From Gammaproteobacteria bacterium (GTDB lineage: Bacteria; Pseudomonadota; Gammaproteobacteria; Steroidobacterales; GCA-2729495): a stretch of DNA of 9,652 nucleotides. Of the stretch, positions 1 through 6,497 are shown piece by piece. Each line of letters opens with the position of its first letter. Positions within the stretch are counted from its first letter, which is position 1. The stretch covers positions 1 through 9,652 of the forward strand of contig JAHDYN010000043.1 of NCBI GenBank assembly GCA_023383735.1, in the 5' to 3' direction. The notes under the pieces were generated by a model that was given only the letters and a program-made list of their open reading frames with translations, ran no database searches and was not told the origin of the DNA. Both the position numbers and the translations under genes were made by a program.

Positions 1-71
1 CTTTCATCGCCTTTCGCGGCCGGCCCGCACACGTGGACGCGCTGCTGAAGCAGAGCGGAATCACGGCGTGA
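1..71 (+). CDS. C-terminal end of an unrecognised protein (partial)
   Basis: An open frame enters from the left edge and ends at the TGA at 69-71, giving the last 22 residues: FIAFRGRPAHVDALLKQSGI, then TA. I do not recognise the family from so short a tail. The stop overlaps the GTG start of the exonuclease III gene (GTGA at 68-71), a spacing typical of translationally coupled genes. That overlap is the main reason for believing the frame is real. In some gammaproteobacteria a gene of this exonuclease family sits next to pyrE, but this tail does not look like PyrE to me. Confidence 0.5.
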   Translation, partial: FIAFRGRPAHVDALLKQSGITA

Positions 72-832
72 AAATCGCCACCTGGAACGTCAACTCGATC
101 CGGCAACGCCTGCCGCACGTGCTCGACTGGCTGGCGGCAAACGGGCCGGATGTGCTGGCGCTGCAGGAGATCAAGACCGAGGCCGACAAGTTCCCGCTGG
201 CCGAGATCGAGACCGGCGGCTGGCATTGTGTCCTCAACGGGCAGAAGGCCTGGAACGGGGTCGCGCTGATCTCGCGCGAGGCACCGGCCGATATCGTCTG
301 CGACATGCCCGACTTCGCCGACGAGCAGCGCCGGGTGATCGCCGCGAGTTACGGCGACACGCGCATCATCAATGTTTATGTGCCGAACGGGCAGAGCATC
401 GACTCCGACAAGTACCGCTACAAGCTGGACTGGCTCGACGCGCTGCACGGCTACCTGGAGACCGAGCTTGCGAGGTACCCGCGGCTGGCCATCGTCGGGG
501 ATTTCAATATCGCACCGGATGATCGCGACGTGCACGATCCGGAGCTGTGGCGCGACCAGGTCCTGTGCAGCCAGCCCGAGCGCGAACGGCTCGCGGCACT
601 GCTGGAACTCGGGCTCGTTGACACCTTCCGGCTCGCGGATCAGCCGGAAAAATCCTTCTCGTGGTGGGACTACCGGCAGATGGGGTTCAGGCTGAACCGC
701 GGCCTGCGCATCGATCTGATTCTGGCCTCCACGGCGCTCGCCGCCGATTGCTCGGCAACCCTGATCGACAAGCTGCCCCGGAAGCTCGAAAAGCCCTCTG
801 ATCACGCACCGGTGCTGGCCGTCTTTCGCTGA
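68..832 (+). CDS. xthA: Exodeoxyribonuclease III (AP endonuclease, EEP family)
   Basis: This cytoplasmic Mg-dependent DNA repair enzyme is expected to cleave 5' to abasic sites and degrade duplex DNA from 3' ends in base excision repair. The 254-residue protein has the family motifs in order: TWNVNS with metal/phosphate-binding N7; LQEIK with metal ligand E34; NVYVPNG with Y104; GDFNIAP with D145 and N147; GLRIDLILAS with D216; and the C-terminal SDHAPV with the D245-H246 catalytic pair. All catalytic residues I can check are present. E. coli XthA is 268 residues, so this is full length and close to the shorter Xth subfamily. The start is the GTG at 68, which begins directly with the conserved MKIATWNVNS and overlaps the stop of the preceding gene by 4 bp, so it is probably the second gene of an operon. 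A Crc-type relative is less likely because Crc has lost catalytic residues. Confidence 0.97.
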   Translation: MKIATWNVNSIRQRLPHVLDWLAANGPDVLALQEIKTEADKFPLAEIETGGWHCVLNGQKAWNGVALISREAPADIVCDMPDFADEQRRVIAASYGDTRIINVYVPNGQSIDSDKYRYKLDWLDALHGYLETELARYPRLAIVGDFNIAPDDRDVHDPELWRDQVLCSQPERERLAALLELGLVDTFRLADQPEKSFSWWDYRQMGFRLNRGLRIDLILASTALAADCSATLIDKLPRKLEKPSDHAPVLAVFR

Positions 833-834
833 GT

Positions 835-1506
835 TCAGGTACCGGTTTTGCCATGCACCGCATCGAGACGCTTGCGCAGGGTGTCGGCCCAGCGGCGCAG
901 GATACGGTCGGCATCAGCCTTGTTGGTTACACCGTTGCGCCACTGGATGCCGGTATCCATTCCGGCCTTGCGGTCGATTGCGCGCGCCAGGATCTGGCTG
1001 CTCACGGAATCGTAGACTTCCAGATACAAGGTCATTGCACCGGCGGAGGCGCTTACCGTGAAACTGCGGCCCGGATCCATCGTGTCCGGCGCAGTGACAT
1101 CCAGGTCGATGATGGCCGGACGCAGGACGATCACATCGGCCGCGCCTTCGGTCACGATTTCGTAACCACCCTTGTTCTGCAGCTCATCCGTGAAGACCTT
1201 CAGGAACTCGGCGGAGAGGTTCGCCTTGATCTTGTCCATTTCCTTCTGGGTGATGCGCTGGCCGCTGCGATTCTGGTCACGCTGCCAGTCCTTCTTGAAA
1301 GCCACCGGACAGTCCAGGATCGCCACGCGCTTGTAGGCGCTGAAGTCCACACCCGGGCGCAGGTACAGAACCTGTGCCGTCTTGCTCTGTTGCAGAACCA
1401 GACCGTCATGGCTGGTCTGCGGCAGCCCATCGTCAGCTGCAAACGCAGGGGCGGCAAGAAAAAGCGCCAGACAAAGGAGCCAATGAGAGGCGGGTTTGCA
1501 TCGCAT
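835..1506 (-). CDS. Secreted DUF3313 family protein
   Basis: This 223-residue protein starts with a signal peptide: basic start, hydrophobic core LLCLALFLAA at about 10-19, and a signal peptidase I site PAFA|ADDG near residue 23. The segment at 48-70 (YLRPGVDFSAYKRV, then an ILDCPVAF strand) is the hallmark of DUF3313, a family of mostly periplasmic or outer-membrane-facing proteins of unknown function. Many relatives are lipoproteins, but Cys12 lies in WLLC, which is not a lipobox, so this copy should be soluble in the periplasm. The middle (about 113-135) and the basic C-terminus (201-215) have no motif I can name. The ATG at 1506 has a GGAG ribosome binding site at 1514-1517 (minus strand), 7 nt away. 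The gene converges on xthA with 2 bp between stop codons. Directly upstream on the same strand is a DUF3604 remnant, so it may once have been the second gene of a pair and have lost its promoter-proximal partner. Confidence 0.8.
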   Translation of the reverse strand: MRCKPASHWLLCLALFLAAPAFAADDGLPQTSHDGLVLQQSKTAQVLYLRPGVDFSAYKRVAILDCPVAFKKDWQRDQNRSGQRITQKEMDKIKANLSAEFLKVFTDELQNKGGYEIVTEGAADVIVLRPAIIDLDVTAPDTMDPGRSFTVSASAGAMTLYLEVYDSVSSQILARAIDRKAGMDTGIQWRNGVTNKADADRILRRWADTLRKRLDAVHGKTGT

Positions 1507-1521
1507 GATCGTTCTCCGGGG

Positions 1522-1731
1522 TCAGTTGAACGGCGTGTACCAGATGGGCGAGGTATAGGCCCGCTCGGTCACCGTCATCCGGGTGCCCGGCAGCGCCTGT
1601 ACACCATAGCGCCGGGCATCCCAGGCAGTCCAGCGCGGTGTGGGGACCTCGATCACCCGCGCGTGGTAGAAGGCGATCGCCGCTTCCGGGCCCCGGCCAG
1701 GCTTGATCGTCCGGTACCACGACTTGCCCAT
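1522..1731 (-). pseudogene. C-terminal remnant of a DUF3604 family gene
   Basis: The minus-strand frame ending at the TGA at 1522-1524 encodes AFYHARVIEVPTPRWTAWDA, then RRYG, and finishes with TERAYTSPIWYTPFN. The ARV-x-E-[IV]-PTPRW and ERAYTSPIWYTP signatures are, from memory of the family, the extreme C-terminus of DUF3604 proteins, which normally run to roughly 600 residues or more. Here recognisable similarity covers only about 50-70 residues. Upstream on the minus strand the frame stays open to a TAG at 1825-1827, but the sequence becomes unlike the family. By 1865 the oppositely oriented ATPase gene has begun, so the missing ~1.6 kb is not nearby. I therefore call it a 3' remnant. A start could be proposed (GTG at 1797 or ATG at 1731), so a short expressed peptide cannot be excluded. 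The DUF3313 start lies 15 bp downstream, suggesting a broken two-gene operon. Confidence 0.68.
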
Positions 1732-1806
1732 GGGGTTTGCCGGTCGTTCCGGCTGGCCGCTGCCGGCAGTGAAGCTGATGCCTGGCGGATCCTGCACCGG
1801 TTTGGC

Positions 1807-1827
1807 TGGCGGCAGTCCTTGCCGCTA
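1807..1827 (+). repeat. Short hairpin in the leader of the ATPase-MscS operon
   Basis: GCGGCA (1809-1814) and TGCCGC (1820-1825) are perfect inverted repeats around a 5-nt loop. A G-T and a T-A pair extend the stem by two. On the + strand it is followed by TTGTTTG (1829-1835), a loosely T-rich run, so it could act as a leader attenuator 38 nt before the ATPase start. No + strand gene ends just upstream, so an ordinary terminator role is unlikely. In GC-rich DNA a 6-bp stem may also arise by chance. Confidence 0.4.
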
Positions 1828-1864
1828 TTGTTTGCGTCCGGGCCGGCATGTAACTTGGCCGACC

Positions 1865-4800
1865 ATGGGATCCAGCTGCTCTTCCGGATATCTTCCGCGC
1901 GCGTTGCTCGCGCTCCTGGCAACCGGCCTTTGCGCAACCACACTTGCGCAACCGGAAGCCGCCAAGCCGCAGCCCGAAACCGCTGACTCGATGCCGGCGC
2001 CCGGCGCCGAGACCCTGCCCGAGGATCCGCGCATCGCCCGGATCGAAGCGCTTGCTGCCGGCACCCTGGATCCGGGCATTGCGCCGCAGTCGCTGTTTGA
2101 AGTTTCGCTTGCCGACGAGTCTGCCATTCAGGTCGAGGCGCTGCGCGTCCGCACGCTGCTGGCCGCAATCGAAGCCGGCACCGATGAACTGAGCGCAGAC
2201 ATAGAAGCACTGGATCCGGCATTGTGGCGCGGACGCGCGGCCCTGGACCGCGCACGTCTCGCTTTCTATTCCCTGGACAGGACGAAGCGGGATGAGCTGC
2301 TGGAGCTGCACGCAGCGCGCCAGGAAGCAGCGCAACCCGGCGAAACGGATGCGGAACGCCGCGCGCGCCAGGCCGAAATCGAACGCCAGCGCAGCCTTGA
2401 AGCGGCACGGGCCGCGCGCACCGAAGCCGAGCGGCTCGTTGCCGAAGAACTGGCACGTCTCATCTCCGTGGAGGCGCAGGTTGCGGCCGTGCTTGCCGAT
2501 TTCGGCAGGGAGCGTGAGCTGCTGGCGGCGCGCAGGGATGCGCTGCTCGGCTGGCAGCGGCGTGTGCGGGAGGCAAAGATAGCGGGCGATACCACCGTCG
2601 ATACGACCTACGAGGCCATCCGCCGGACCTTGCGCGTTTCGCGCGATGAGCTTTCGGCCTCGCTGCATGAGCTTGCTGACGACAGCTCGGCGGTTCCGGT
2701 CATCGGTGCCGACGCCCTTGCGGACATCCCGCCGGATATTCCGGCCGACCATGTGCGCGCGCGGCGCACGGCGGTGCAACGGGCCATCGCGGAAGCCATG
2801 CGTGCTGAACAGGCCATCCGGGAGGAGCGCTCGGCGGTACTGCTGGACGAGATCACGGTACTGAACAGCTCGCGCCTCGAACTGCTGCCGTTCCTGCCGG
2901 CCGGCAAGCGCGATGCGGTCACGGGGTTCACGCCAAGCGGATGGGAGCAGGCCCGGCGCGAGGCCCAGCAGCTGTCGCTTATCCTTCGCTGGCATCGCCA
3001 TACAGGCGCTGAGTGGCTGGCCGGCATCCGCAGTGGCGGCATCTCCGGGGCATCCATCTGGAATACCGCTGTGGTGGCGATTCCCTGGATGCTGGTCGCG
3101 GTACTGTTTTTCTGGGGCCGACCCCGTTCGGCCCACGCCATCGCGCTCGCCGTGACCCGCTTCGAAGCGGCGGATCGTGTTGAGCGGCGTGTATCCCCGA
3201 GCCTGCAGCTGCAGGCTGCGCACTTCCTGGGCAAGATTCACCGGCCGCTGGAATGGGCGCTGTTCTATCTGGCGACCCTCTGGCTGCTGCCGGCAGCAGC
3301 GCGGGAGCAGCTCGAGGTACAACTGCTGTCATCGATCGTCGGCTGGGGCATCGGCGGTGCACTGGCGGTAAATGTCATCAATGCCCTCGTCGCCGGAACC
3401 ACCACCAGACTGCTCAACATCGATGGCGGCAGCAGCAAGCTGCGCCTGCGCTCGCTGCGCCTGGTGGCGGTGACCGTGGTCGTGTTTGCGCTGATTCTCG
3501 TCCTCAGCAGCCGGCTCGTCGGCCAGGGAACCATCTACAGCTGGGTGTTCTCCACCTGCTGGTTTGCCGCCATCCCGGTTTTTCTGCTGCTGGTGAGCTG
3601 GTGGCGCTCGACCATCTTCGAGCGTATCGACCGGGTACGCAGAAAGACCCCGGTACAGGTCTGGGTACTGTCGAACCGCGAAGGGTGGAAGAGCTTTCTC
3701 GCCGCCATGATCGGCGCCGTGCAGTTGTTCAGTACCGGCATGGTCAAGGCCGCACGGCTCTGGATATCGGACTTCGATCTGGCACGACGCGCCCATGCCT
3801 GGTTGTTCCGGCGTGAGCTGGAGCGCTTCAATGAAGCGGGCCACGCAGTGGCCGTAAAGCCCTTGCCCGACGAGGCGCTGGCGCTCCTGCACCCGGCCCG
3901 GGAATGCAGCCAGTGGCTGGCCTGCCCGAATGACGACTTGCTGGAACACCTCACCGGCAACATCAGGCAGGGAAAGGGCGGCATGATTGCGCTGGTTGCG
4001 CCGCGCGGCATGGGCAAGTCTTCGCTGATGCACGCGCTGCACCAGCAGATCAGCCACTCGATCAGCATCGTGTGCGACCCGCACACCTCCATCGAGGCAG
4101 TGCGACGGGCTGCCCATACGCACAACCACGAGACAAGCCAGACCGATGCGCCGGAAAAGCGCAAGGCGCCGCCACTGATCCTGCTCGATGAAGCGCATGC
4201 ACTGGTCAAGCCGATCATCGGCGGCCTGGCACTGTTCGACGAAGTGATTGCCGTGGCGCGCGGCAACTGCACCGAGACCACCTGGGTTTTTGCCATCGAC
4301 GCGGCCGTCTGGCCCTTCCTGAAACGCGCCCGCGACGCGCGCCCGCTCTTCGACGAACTGCATCACCTCGACCCGTGGGACGAAGTGCAGATCGGCAGCC
4401 TGCTTGCACAGCGTACGGCCGATGCGGGTATTTCCCCGGTCTACACCGGGCTGCTCGACAAGTTGCCGGTGGGTGCCGACGAAATAGACCGGATCGATGC
4501 ATTGAGGGCCAAGCAGGGCGGATACACCCGCATGCTGTGGGACCACGTTTCGGGGAACCCGGGGCTGGCCCTCGAGGCTTGGCGATCGACGCTGGGTGTC
4601 GATGAGCAGGGAGTGGTGCATGTCCGGCCACTGCAGGAACCGGATCCGGTGATGCTGGATGCGCTGCCGGACTCCACGCTGTTCATCCTGCGCGCCATTC
4701 TTTATCTGACTCCGGCCACGGTCGACGATGTCGCGCAGGCGACGCGCCTCAGCCCCGAACAGGTACTCAACGCGTTCCGCTTCGCACAATCCCAGGGCGT

Positions 4801-4897
4801 CTGCGGCAGGCTCGGCGACCGTGTCTATATCCGCTGGTCCTGGTTGCGGGCAGTCACACGGCTGCTGGAACGCCGCCATCTGCTGGTGAACCCATGA
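1865..4897 (+). CDS. Membrane-anchored AAA+/STAND-like ATPase with MscK-like periplasmic helical domain
   Basis: From the ATG at 1865 the protein has 1010 residues. Residues 1-28 look like a signal peptide (ALLALLATGLCATTLA, cleavage before Q29). Residues 50-395 are rich in Ala, Glu and Arg and likely form long periplasmic helices or coiled coils (strongest at 160-240 and 295-335). About five membrane segments follow (398-417, 462-478, 487-510, 531-549, 557-579), putting the C-terminus in the cytoplasm. There the ATPase module has Walker A APRGMGKSS (712-720, K718), Walker B LILLDEAH (771-778, D775/E776), a sensor-1-like strand VFAID (808-812) and GNPG (897-900), the GxP-type motif of STAND/Cdc6-like ATPases. 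Residues 938-1005 look like a winged helix. The helical-plus-membrane layout recalls the front half of MscK-type channels, but the channel core is missing and is supplied by the next gene (ATGA overlap at 4894). The frame is open from 1703, but the signal peptide supports 1865. Substrate and function are unknown. Confidence 0.85.
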   Translation: MGSSCSSGYLPRALLALLATGLCATTLAQPEAAKPQPETADSMPAPGAETLPEDPRIARIEALAAGTLDPGIAPQSLFEVSLADESAIQVEALRVRTLLAAIEAGTDELSADIEALDPALWRGRAALDRARLAFYSLDRTKRDELLELHAARQEAAQPGETDAERRARQAEIERQRSLEAARAARTEAERLVAEELARLISVEAQVAAVLADFGRERELLAARRDALLGWQRRVREAKIAGDTTVDTTYEAIRRTLRVSRDELSASLHELADDSSAVPVIGADALADIPPDIPADHVRARRTAVQRAIAEAMRAEQAIREERSAVLLDEITVLNSSRLELLPFLPAGKRDAVTGFTPSGWEQARREAQQLSLILRWHRHTGAEWLAGIRSGGISGASIWNTAVVAIPWMLVAVLFFWGRPRSAHAIALAVTRFEAADRVERRVSPSLQLQAAHFLGKIHRPLEWALFYLATLWLLPAAAREQLEVQLLSSIVGWGIGGALAVNVINALVAGTTTRLLNIDGGSSKLRLRSLRLVAVTVVVFALILVLSSRLVGQGTIYSWVFSTCWFAAIPVFLLLVSWWRSTIFERIDRVRRKTPVQVWVLSNREGWKSFLAAMIGAVQLFSTGMVKAARLWISDFDLARRAHAWLFRRELERFNEAGHAVAVKPLPDEALALLHPARECSQWLACPNDDLLEHLTGNIRQGKGGMIALVAPRGMGKSSLMHALHQQISHSISIVCDPHTSIEAVRRAAHTHNHETSQTDAPEKRKAPPLILLDEAHALVKPIIGGLALFDEVIAVARGNCTETTWVFAIDAAVWPFLKRARDARPLFDELHHLDPWDEVQIGSLLAQRTADAGISPVYTGLLDKLPVGADEIDRIDALRAKQGGYTRMLWDHVSGNPGLALEAWRSTLGVDEQGVVHVRPLQEPDPVMLDALPDSTLFILRAILYLTPATVDDVAQATRLSPEQVLNAFRFAQSQGVCGRLGDRVYIRWSWLRAVTRLLERRHLLVNP

Positions 4898-5808
4898 ACA
4901 GCTGCATCCCCAATGCCAGACTGCTGAGCTTTCTCGGCGCTTTGCTGATGCTGGCGCTTCCGGCCCATGCGCAGGACGCCCCGGATCTCGGGCGCATCGC
5001 CGAACTGATCCGCTGGGGCGGCGTTGCCGCATCCATCCCGGTGGTCATCGGGGCCCTGTTTCTCATCCGGCTGGTCGAGAACGTGGGCGACCGGCTCAGC
5101 ACACAGTTCTCCAACCGCCGACCGACCATCCAGAAGGTCCAGACGACCGCGCGCTTCTTCATCTATATCGCTACCCTGCTCGTTGCCGGGGGCTTGAGTG
5201 TCCGGCTGGATTCGACCGCGCTCACGGTCATCGGTGGTGCGCTGGCCTTCTCCATCGGCTTCGCATTGCGCGACCTGGTCGCCTCGTTCATAGCCGGCAT
5301 CACCATCATGTTCGACCGGCCGTTCCAGGTGGGCGACCGGGTTTCATACGGTGGCGAGTACGGTGACATCATCACCATCGGCCTGCGCAGCGTGCGCATG
5401 AACACGCTCGATCACAACATCATCACCATTCCGAACAACAAGGTGTTCACGGATGTCACCTCGAGCGGAAACTACGGCGCCCTCGAGATGCAGGTGCCGA
5501 TGGATTTCTATATCGGTGTCGACCAGGACGCGAAGCTGGCCGCCGAGGTGATCCGCGAGGCCTGTCTGACGAGTCCCTATATTTACCTTGACGAACCTGT
5601 GCCGGTGCTGGTCAAACAGCTTATCCTCCAGGACTACGTCGCCATCAACCTGAAGGTTCGGCCCTACGTGTTCGACTGCAAGTACGAGAAGCCTTTCGAG
5701 ACCGACGTGCACTTCCGTGTGCTCGAGGCCTTCCGCGAACACGGGATCGGCTCACCGGCAGTGCTGCATCGCTCGGTCGGCCCGGCCGCCAAAGCGGAGA
5801 ATCGCTGA
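4894..5808 (+). CDS. Small-conductance mechanosensitive channel, MscS family
   Basis: This 304-residue inner-membrane channel is expected to open under membrane tension or another trigger to release small solutes. A signal-peptide-like start (LLSFLGALLMLALPAHA, possible cleavage before Q27) is followed by TM1 at about 43-62, TM2 at 86-105 and the pore helix TM3 at 107-140. The MscS signature covers IGGALAFSIGFALRDLVASF (113-132) and then FDRPFQVGDRV (140-150), where the cytoplasmic beta domain begins. Its IITIPNN motif is at 176-182, and an alpha/beta domain runs to about 295. E. coli MscS has 286 residues, so this is a complete minimal channel. Aligned by eye, the two pore-gating leucines of E. 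coli MscS (L105, L109) correspond to F119 and F123. The start overlaps the ATPase stop by 4 bp and has only a weak GGTG upstream, so translation is probably coupled. The close linkage suggests that the ATPase gates, assembles or senses this channel; that is inference. Confidence 0.95.
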   Translation: MNSCIPNARLLSFLGALLMLALPAHAQDAPDLGRIAELIRWGGVAASIPVVIGALFLIRLVENVGDRLSTQFSNRRPTIQKVQTTARFFIYIATLLVAGGLSVRLDSTALTVIGGALAFSIGFALRDLVASFIAGITIMFDRPFQVGDRVSYGGEYGDIITIGLRSVRMNTLDHNIITIPNNKVFTDVTSSGNYGALEMQVPMDFYIGVDQDAKLAAEVIREACLTSPYIYLDEPVPVLVKQLILQDYVAINLKVRPYVFDCKYEKPFETDVHFRVLEAFREHGIGSPAVLHRSVGPAAKAENR

Positions 5809-6446
5809 TGTCATCCTTGCTGCGTCGTGTATTGCCCCTGCTCCTGAGCTTTGTGCTGGTTGGCTGCAGCACAGGCGCCCGACAGGGTGCCGAGCGCGGC
5901 GCCAAGACCGGTGCAGTGGGCGGCCTGGTGGCAGGTGCCGTAGGCAGCATCTTCTGGGGCGGCGACGCGGTGAACAACGCCTTGCGCTCGGCGGCTGTCG
6001 GTGCGAGCTCGGGCGCGGCTGTCGGTGCGCTGCATGGCGCAGAACAGGAAAAGAAGCGGCAATCCGCTCCCGCACCGGCACCGGCACCAGCACCAGCAGG
6101 CAACACGGCGGTCCACGATCCGGCGATGAAAGCCAAAATCGGCGAGCTGAATTTTGCCGCGAGCGAGGATCTCGCCCGCTGTCGGCATGTCAGTGCAATT
6201 GCGAAGGCCGAGCGGGCCTTCAAGGTCGAGACCGATCCGAAACGTCGCAACTACGCGCTGTTGATCGAGGCCATCGCTGCCGAGGAATCGAACAACACCA
6301 GCAAGGCCAACGAGGTCTATACCCAGTGGGGCAAGTTTGACCCTGCGCATGCCGATCGCGGCAAGGCGCGCAATGAGGCGCTGGACGGCGTCCTCAAGCT
6401 GCAGAAGGTGCGCCAGGAAGCGGGGCTGCCGCCGCTCTGCACCTGA
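5808..6446 (+). CDS. Glycine-zipper outer-membrane lipoprotein
   Basis: This 212-residue protein opens with a lipoprotein signal peptide (LLLSFVLVGC), with the lipobox LVGC placing the acylated cysteine at residue 20. Ser21 at the +2 position predicts Lol-dependent transfer to the outer membrane. Next comes a glycine zipper with glycine every fourth residue (23, 27, 31, 35, 39, 43) and further small-residue repeats to about 78; such helices often pack in membranes or oligomerise. An Ala-Pro linker (87-97) connects to a charged, mostly helical C-terminal domain (about 105-205) that I cannot assign to a family. The ATG overlaps the MscS stop by one base (TGATG), with a GGAG ribosome binding site at 5796-5799, 8 nt upstream. 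The overlap places it in the ATPase-MscS operon, possibly as an outer-membrane or peptidoglycan-side anchor for the complex. A general envelope lipoprotein merely co-transcribed is the alternative. Confidence 0.87.
   Translation: MSSLLRRVLPLLLSFVLVGCSTGARQGAERGAKTGAVGGLVAGAVGSIFWGGDAVNNALRSAAVGASSGAAVGALHGAEQEKKRQSAPAPAPAPAPAGNTAVHDPAMKAKIGELNFAASEDLARCRHVSAIAKAERAFKVETDPKRRNYALLIEAIAAEESNNTSKANEVYTQWGKFDPAHADRGKARNEALDGVLKLQKVRQEAGLPPLCT
6066..6098 (+). repeat. In-frame Ala-Pro repeat within the lipoprotein gene
   Basis: Alternating Ala and Pro codons encode APAPAPAPAPA (residues 87-97), mostly as tandem GCACCG or GCACCA hexamers. Such Ala-Pro stretches form stiff extended linkers. Here it separates the membrane-proximal glycine zipper from the C-terminal domain and could project the latter into the periplasm. 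Tandem hexamers can change copy number without shifting the frame, so length may vary between strains. Confidence 0.8.
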
Positions 6447-6453
6447 GCATATC

Positions 6454-6485
6454 GCGGCAAAATCACTGAATTCGCTGATTGCCGC
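6454..6485 (+). repeat. Strong hairpin between the lipoprotein and HD-domain genes
   Basis: GCGGC (6454-6458) pairs with GCCGC (6481-6485), and AATCA (6461-6465) pairs with TGATT (6476-6480). This makes a ten-pair stem with a two-base AA bulge and a 10-nt loop. An alternative pairing uses a perfect 7-bp GCGGCAA/TTGCCGC. It begins 8 bp after the lipoprotein stop codon. There is no T-tract on the + strand side, so it is not a standard intrinsic terminator. It could stabilise or process the operon mRNA, or partly separate its expression from the HD gene. Confidence 0.6.
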
Positions 6486-6497
6486 TCATCAGGGTGC

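Larger units (their letters stand above)
1507..1864. other. Junction region between DUF3313 and the ATPase-MscS operon
   Basis: This 358-bp stretch holds no intact gene. Its left two thirds are the DUF3604 remnant and the ribosome binding site of the DUF3313 gene. The right part (about 1740-1864) contains a hairpin at 1807-1827 and the untranslated leader of the ATPase gene. I found no convincing sigma-70 promoter for the + strand operon. The best attempt, TTGTTT at 1829 with TAACTT at 1851, has a poor -10 and would leave almost no leader. I also saw no obvious Shine-Dalgarno sequence before the ATG at 1865. Confidence 0.6.

Noticed and set aside
1703..1864. Upstream extension of the ATPase reading frame to an ATG at 1703
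   Set aside because: The extra 54 residues overlap the DUF3604 remnant on the other strand and would bury a good signal peptide inside the protein. The start at 1865 fits better.
853..1986. A 377-codon + strand frame across the DUF3313 gene and the DUF3604 remnant
   Set aside because: It is antisense to two stretches with recognisable families, and its own product shows no domain.
1433..3322. A 629-codon open frame on the minus strand, antisense to the ATPase gene
   Set aside because: Its translation is rich in Arg, Gln and Gly, with no recognisable domain and no family match by eye. The + strand reading has a signal peptide, membrane helices and later Walker motifs. Long antisense frames are expected in GC-rich coding DNA.
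3329..5032. A 567-codon minus-strand open frame opposite the ATPase and MscS start
   Set aside because: Same reasoning: low-complexity composition, no motif, and it lies opposite clearly coding sequence with Walker A and B motifs.
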